DNA from: Parvibaculaceae bacterium PLY_AMNH_Bact1
Lineage (GTDB): Bacteria > Pseudomonadota > Alphaproteobacteria > Parvibaculales > Parvibaculaceae
Assembly (NCBI GenBank): GCA_032881465.1
Contig: CP126168.1
Location: 3,411,501 to 3,475,500, forward strand
Direction of reading: 5' to 3'
DNA: 64,000 nt
In this document: one piece after another, positions 61,094-64,000 of the stretch
How the letters are laid out: each line of letters begins with the position of its first letter
How positions within the stretch are numbered: the stretch's first letter is position 1
Program-made: the position numbers and the translations under genes
The notes under the pieces: model-generated
Told to the model about the DNA's origin: nothing
Seen by the model: only the letters and a program-made list of their open reading frames with translations
Databases searched by the model: none

Positions 61094-61837
61094 ATGCCGA
61101 CCATTACCCAGGTTGAAATAGAAAGGTCATATTCACTCGCAAAAGATGTGCGCGCCGGACTCACCACTCTTCCTGATGCGCGAGACTTACTCGTAGAAGA
61201 CTATGGGATGAACGTAAGCTCTGCTTATGGCTATGTCAGGTCAATCAACACACTTTTCCACGGTGGATTGATAACGCGGACGCTCAACACATCAATGGTC
61301 GCGCATCTACTGAACAATGTTTCTGATGACCTTGGGTTTGAAATTGCTGCAAACGTAATCCAAGGGCTTTGGCTCCATGTTGAATATTACGAAAAGAAGA
61401 GCGGCGCACATCACAAGAGCCTGAGGGCGCTATTGTCGAGTTTATCCTACGACCAACAGAAAGAGGCCACTAGTTCCGTCTTTGCATTCAATGAGAAAGT
61501 ATCTGAGTCTTCTGAACTCGATTCAGCGTCTAGAATGGCAAAAATTGAGCGGTCCAGAAAAAGGCCAAAACAAATTATAATACAATCCGTCGGCTTTGCG
61601 AGGTGTCCACATATAGTTGCAGAACGATTGGAGAGAGCAGGCGGTATATGCGACCACTGCGAAGAGGCTGCTCCGTTCAAAAAACAAAAAGATAACGAGC
61701 CGTTTCTTGAGGTGCATCACGTTTTACCGCTTGCTGCAGGCGGCGAGGATGTCCTGGAAAACACAATAGCACTATGCCCCAACTGCCACCGTGAATCTCA
61801 CCTAGGTGTGGAGTGGAAAAAATTCCGAAAATTATGA
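61094..61837 (+). CDS. HNH endonuclease (247 aa)
   Basis: C-terminal HNH nuclease: zinc Cys in 'GICDHCEEAAPF' and 'ALCPNCHRESH', catalytic His in 'FLEVHHVLPLAAGGEDVLENTIAL'. The N-terminal 150 residues are helical and do not match a known recognition domain by eye ('VRAGLTTLPDARDLLVEDYGMNVSSAYGYV'). The gene and its surroundings have an AT-richer composition than the rest of the window. Possible roles are defence or mobile element nicking. The ATG at 61094 is preferred to a TTG at 61079 within the palindrome. Confidence 0.85.
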   Translation: MPTITQVEIERSYSLAKDVRAGLTTLPDARDLLVEDYGMNVSSAYGYVRSINTLFHGGLITRTLNTSMVAHLLNNVSDDLGFEIAANVIQGLWLHVEYYEKKSGAHHKSLRALLSSLSYDQQKEATSSVFAFNEKVSESSELDSASRMAKIERSRKRPKQIIIQSVGFARCPHIVAERLERAGGICDHCEEAAPFKKQKDNEPFLEVHHVLPLAAGGEDVLENTIALCPNCHRESHLGVEWKKFRKL

Positions 61838-61864
61838 CGCGCCCCCGCCTCAAAAACCACCACC

Positions 61865-62461
61865 CTAAACCCGCACCTCATCCCCACGCCCAGACCGCAC
61901 CTTCCAAACCCGATACGCTTCCAGCGCCGCCAATGGAACGAAGTGCGCAAGCGCGCCGCCAAACGTATTGTGGATGGTGATCCAGTGGAGAGCCGTCATA
62001 ACAGCCGCGAGATAGACGAGCCGCTGCATGGTCTGCCAGCCGGGGCCCATCGCCCGGACTGAGACCGCGTTTGAGGTGAGCGCCAGCGGCACAAAGATCA
62101 GAAACGCGATCCAGCCCGTCCAAATGCCAAGCTTCACCACATCCGCCATCACCGCATCAAGCGTGCCGAGATCAATCACATAATAAAGCGTATGCAGCGC
62201 CGCATAGCCGAACGCCGCGACGCCCAAATAGCGCCGCCGAGCCATCAACCAGCGAATAGGACGCGCACTCGGAAACATCATGCGCAAGGGCGTCAACATC
62301 ATCGCGATGATCATGAAGCGCGCCGCAAATTCTCCCGTCGGATGAAGCAGGCGTTCAAGGTCGCGCCCACTCAACGCACCATTGATCATGGCCACAGACG
62401 GCAGGGCGATCAACGCCCAGAAGAAGTATGGAGAATTGAGGAAGGACTTTAGCGAATTCAT
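61865..62461 (-). CDS. msrQ: MsrQ-like haem-binding membrane protein (198 aa)
   Basis: Ferric-reductase-like transmembrane protein: six helices with His in 'YLGVAAFGYAALHTLYYVID' and 'VMTALHWITIHNT', possible haem ligands. The family partner MsrP, which repairs methionine sulfoxide in the periplasm, is not in the window, so the electron acceptor may be elsewhere. Start at the ATG at 62461. Confidence 0.85.
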   Translation of the reverse strand: MNSLKSFLNSPYFFWALIALPSVAMINGALSGRDLERLLHPTGEFAARFMIIAMMLTPLRMMFPSARPIRWLMARRRYLGVAAFGYAALHTLYYVIDLGTLDAVMADVVKLGIWTGWIAFLIFVPLALTSNAVSVRAMGPGWQTMQRLVYLAAVMTALHWITIHNTFGGALAHFVPLAALEAYRVWKVRSGRGDEVRV

Positions 62462-62597
62462 ATTCAAACACCTCGTCTACATGCCGACCTGCACAGCCCC
62501 GAGCAAGAGGCCGCGGAGCAACCTCACCCGACAAGGCATAGCTTCGCCGCCGCCTTACATCCAGAAAAAGAGTGTTACAAATTGTAATCGGAGAGCG

Positions 62598-63167
62598 TTA
62601 GTCGGCCTGAAGAACACCGCAGGCAACCCGCGCGCCCGCACCGCCAATCGGTTGCGTCACGTGGTCATCCGCATTTTCATGAATAATGAAAGTAGACCCG
62701 TCTTCATCCAGCAGATTATTCGGCCCCTCGGTGAGCGACACAAGAGAGGTAAAGGCCTCCATCTCACCCACGCCATCTGCGCCGACAAAGAGGTTCGGCA
62801 GATCGCCGGGCTCCGGACCTTCCGGGTTCAGGAGACCATGCCCGCCGGGAACAAGCCCTACATGGCCTTTCGCCGTCTTAAAGCCTTCATGGGGGTCACA
62901 CACGCCGTGGGCGTGGAGATGCAGCCCATGCTTGCCGGGCGCAAGCCCCGAAACTTTCAGGTGAATAAGCACGCCGGTCGGTCCCTGGGTAAGCGTCGCC
63001 TGCCCCACATCATGCCCAGCCGTATTGATGAGCGTCGCCGCCGCCGTTGCAGGCACCGCTCGTTCCTCGACTTCTTCAGCCGCCCCGTCCGCCGCCATGG
63101 CCAACTGGGCCCCACCCCCGACAAGGCTGAGGGAGAGTAGAACAGTGGAGAACGGAAATTTGGGCAT
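62598..63167 (-). CDS. sodC: Exported Cu/Zn superoxide dismutase (189 aa)
   Basis: Signal peptide (MPKFPFSTVLLSLSLVGGGA, cleavage after about AMA). Copper ligands His83 and His85 in GLHLHAHGVC and a late His in 'TFIIHENADDH'. The bridging and zinc sites show His102 (AKGHVG), His110 (GGHG) and Asp122 in GDLPNL, but the usual His two residues before that Asp pair's Gly is Glu119. Cys90 and Cys near the end can form the disulfide. Start at the ATG at 63167; the longer open frame runs through the tRNA gene and is not real. Confidence 0.9.
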   Translation of the reverse strand: MPKFPFSTVLLSLSLVGGGAQLAMAADGAAEEVEERAVPATAAATLINTAGHDVGQATLTQGPTGVLIHLKVSGLAPGKHGLHLHAHGVCDPHEGFKTAKGHVGLVPGGHGLLNPEGPEPGDLPNLFVGADGVGEMEAFTSLVSLTEGPNNLLDEDGSTFIIHENADDHVTQPIGGAGARVACGVLQAD

Positions 63168-63424
63168 GGAAGACTCGCCTATGAAGGAGGTGACGTAAGA
63201 CTGACGAGTGAGACTAAGCACCTGTGACAGCCCGCGCAATGAGCTCGGCCTCACAAAACCGTGGCTGCGCCTCTCAGGCGTCATGATGAAAATGAGAGAG
63301 AAGGTGGTGCGCCTTGAGAGAGAAACTTCGAACACCGCGCACCAAGGCACCCAAGTGGGTGCCCGGGCGAGAGCCCGCCCGGTTGGAGGCGTTGAGCAAT
63401 GCGAAACTGCCGCGAAACAAAAAA

Positions 63425-63500
63425 TGGTGCCGCTTGGGTGATTTGAACACCCGACCCCATCATTACGAATGATGTGCTCTACCAACTGAGCTAAAGCGGC
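63425..63500 (-). tRNA. tRNA-Thr (anticodon CGT)
   Basis: Full cloverleaf in minus-strand sense: acceptor stem GCCGCTT/AAGCGGC with encoded CCA, D-arm GCTCAGTTGGTAGAGC, anticodon stem CATCA/TGATG with loop TTCGTAA, T-arm GGGTGTTCAAATCACCC. The anticodon CGT reads ACG codons. Confidence 0.95.
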
Positions 63501-63538
63501 CCATGGTCCCAACAGCGAAATCGCCTCAGGACAACCAA

Positions 63539-63594
63539 GCGTTTTCAGGATAAGTGCCAAGTCAGACTTGGGGGTTATCCGTCCGAAAACGCGT
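63539..63594. repeat. Intergenic hairpin repeat, variant E
   Basis: GCGTTTTC and GAAAACGC as outer arms, GGATAA/TTATCC in the middle and CCAAGTC/GACTTGG at the tip, so most of the 55 bases pair. It lies between tRNA-Thr and the hydrolase gene. Its layout matches the other hairpin repeats in this window, with AT-to-CG changes in the arms. Confidence 0.75.
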
Positions 63595-63673
63595 CAAAAC
63601 AAGTCGGCAATTCCTTAAACCGATCCGCCGCTTATGTCTAGCGCCCAAAGCCTGACAAATATTGAACGGGGGG

Positions 63674-64000
63674 CTAGCCCCCGCAATTGAAGGGCTCGGG
63701 GATCACCGCCCCTTCCGCAATCGGCGCAACCTCGCCGCACAAGACCATTGGCGGCATCATCACCTGAGGCACCGCTGTCACCTCGGCCATAAAGGCGCGA
63801 ACCTCGGCAGCGCTTTCCTCCGGCACTTCTTCCATGGCGATGTGACCCACATTTTCGTAAATCACGAGCTTCGCCTGAGGCAGCGCCTCTTTCATCTTAT
63901 GCGCACTCGAAACGGGAATGAGCGGGTCATTTTCGCCCCAGATTATAAGCGCCGGCAATTCAATTGACGGAACACTCTCTGCAAGCGCTGCATCCGCAAC
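63674..64000 (-). CDS. Alpha/beta hydrolase (5' end outside window)
   Basis: Last 108 codons of an alpha/beta-fold hydrolase. The strand 'LPALIIWGENDPLIPVSSA' with the catalytic Asp in ENDPLIP and the later 'VIYENVGHIAMEEVPEESA' with the catalytic His are clear. The C-terminal end (PEPFNCGG) has a Cys. The nucleophile lies upstream, outside the window. Divergent or convergent neighbours are unknown. Confidence 0.85.
   Translation of the reverse strand, partial: VADAALAESVPSIELPALIIWGENDPLIPVSSAHKMKEALPQAKLVIYENVGHIAMEEVPEESAAEVRAFMAEVTAVPQVMMPPMVLCGEVAPIAEGAVIPEPFNCGG

Noticed and set aside
63168-63560. N-terminal extension of the SodC reading frame
   Set aside because: It runs through the tRNA-Thr gene on the same strand; the signal peptide and start at 63167 explain the real gene.
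1-64000. Prophage, insertion sequence, CRISPR array, rRNA, tmRNA, RNase P RNA
   Set aside because: Looked for integrases, transposases, regular repeats and RNA landmarks; none was found.

Overview
The window reads as the chromosome of an alphaproteobacterium. Supporting gene sets are an IalB-type invasion-locus protein next to rlmN, DUF3422, a DUF1232 protein, an EF-less aerobic lifestyle set (P450, Cu/Zn SOD, enoyl-CoA hydratase, hydroxyacyl-CoA-type SDR), and hairpin intergenic repeats of the AGAGCATTTT type common in that class. The mix of P450, lipid-related DUF1329/DUF1302 proteins and many oxidoreductases resembles marine Parvibaculaceae-like bacteria; that placement is inference. No prophage, insertion sequence, CRISPR array or rRNA was found. 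One tRNA-Thr(CGT) lies near the right end.

Layout. 1-4.7 kb: partial Bax-inhibitor-1 protein, then a YbbP/YbbA-type ABC exporter divergent from a TesA-like esterase. 4.7-9.4 kb: aldo/keto reductase, ThpR, signal peptidase I, LMW tyrosine phosphatase, cytochrome P450, pterin dehydratase. 9.4-9.9 kb: two tiny YjfB-like paralogues. 10-17.5 kb: SDR, DUF1232, DMT transporter, thioesterase, serine hydrolase, RidA, an SGNH-fold protein that has lost its catalytic residues, a quinone-reductase-like protein, a candidate small RNA, and a SpoU-type methylase. 17.5-28 kb: MscS channel, IalB, RlmN, MOSC protein, HCCA-isomerase-like protein, DUF3422, MFS, then argG-ppa. 28-41 kb: sterol-desaturase pseudogene, Tag-like glycosylase, a serine hydrolase with membrane helices inserted in its catalytic domain, AKR, FolD, YggT, reductase, flavodoxin, DUF2189, GST, a degenerate EAL-like protein, a PQQ-type sugar dehydrogenase and an enoyl-CoA hydratase.

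41-50 kb is the most distinctive block: a Ycf48-like beta-propeller, three DUF1329 paralogues in a row and one large DUF1302 outer-membrane protein, all on the minus strand, all with export signals, and each followed by its own intrinsic terminator. DUF1329 is related to the LolA/LolB lipoprotein-carrier fold and DUF1302 to beta-barrels, so a plausible job is moving a hydrophobic molecule across the periplasm. In other bacteria such sets carry an RND/MMPL pump, which is absent from this window.

50-60 kb: peroxiredoxin-like protein, exported nucleoside hydrolase, MFS, SRPBCC protein, then a stress-type group made of an ECF sigma factor fused in frame to a short RskA-like anti-sigma region with a terminal membrane helix, a Tat-exported ferritin-like protein and a cytochrome c. 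Two cold-shock genes follow in tandem, each with its own promoter, a conserved long leader and a terminator. Next are MmcQ/YjbR and a cyclopropane fatty acid synthase. 59.5-61.9 kb looks accessory: an XRE regulator divergent from a small membrane protein over two operator-like inverted repeats, a DUF4145 protein and an HNH endonuclease preceded by a perfect palindrome, in visibly AT-richer DNA. 61.9-64 kb: MsrQ-like haem membrane protein, SodC, tRNA-Thr, and a partial alpha/beta hydrolase.
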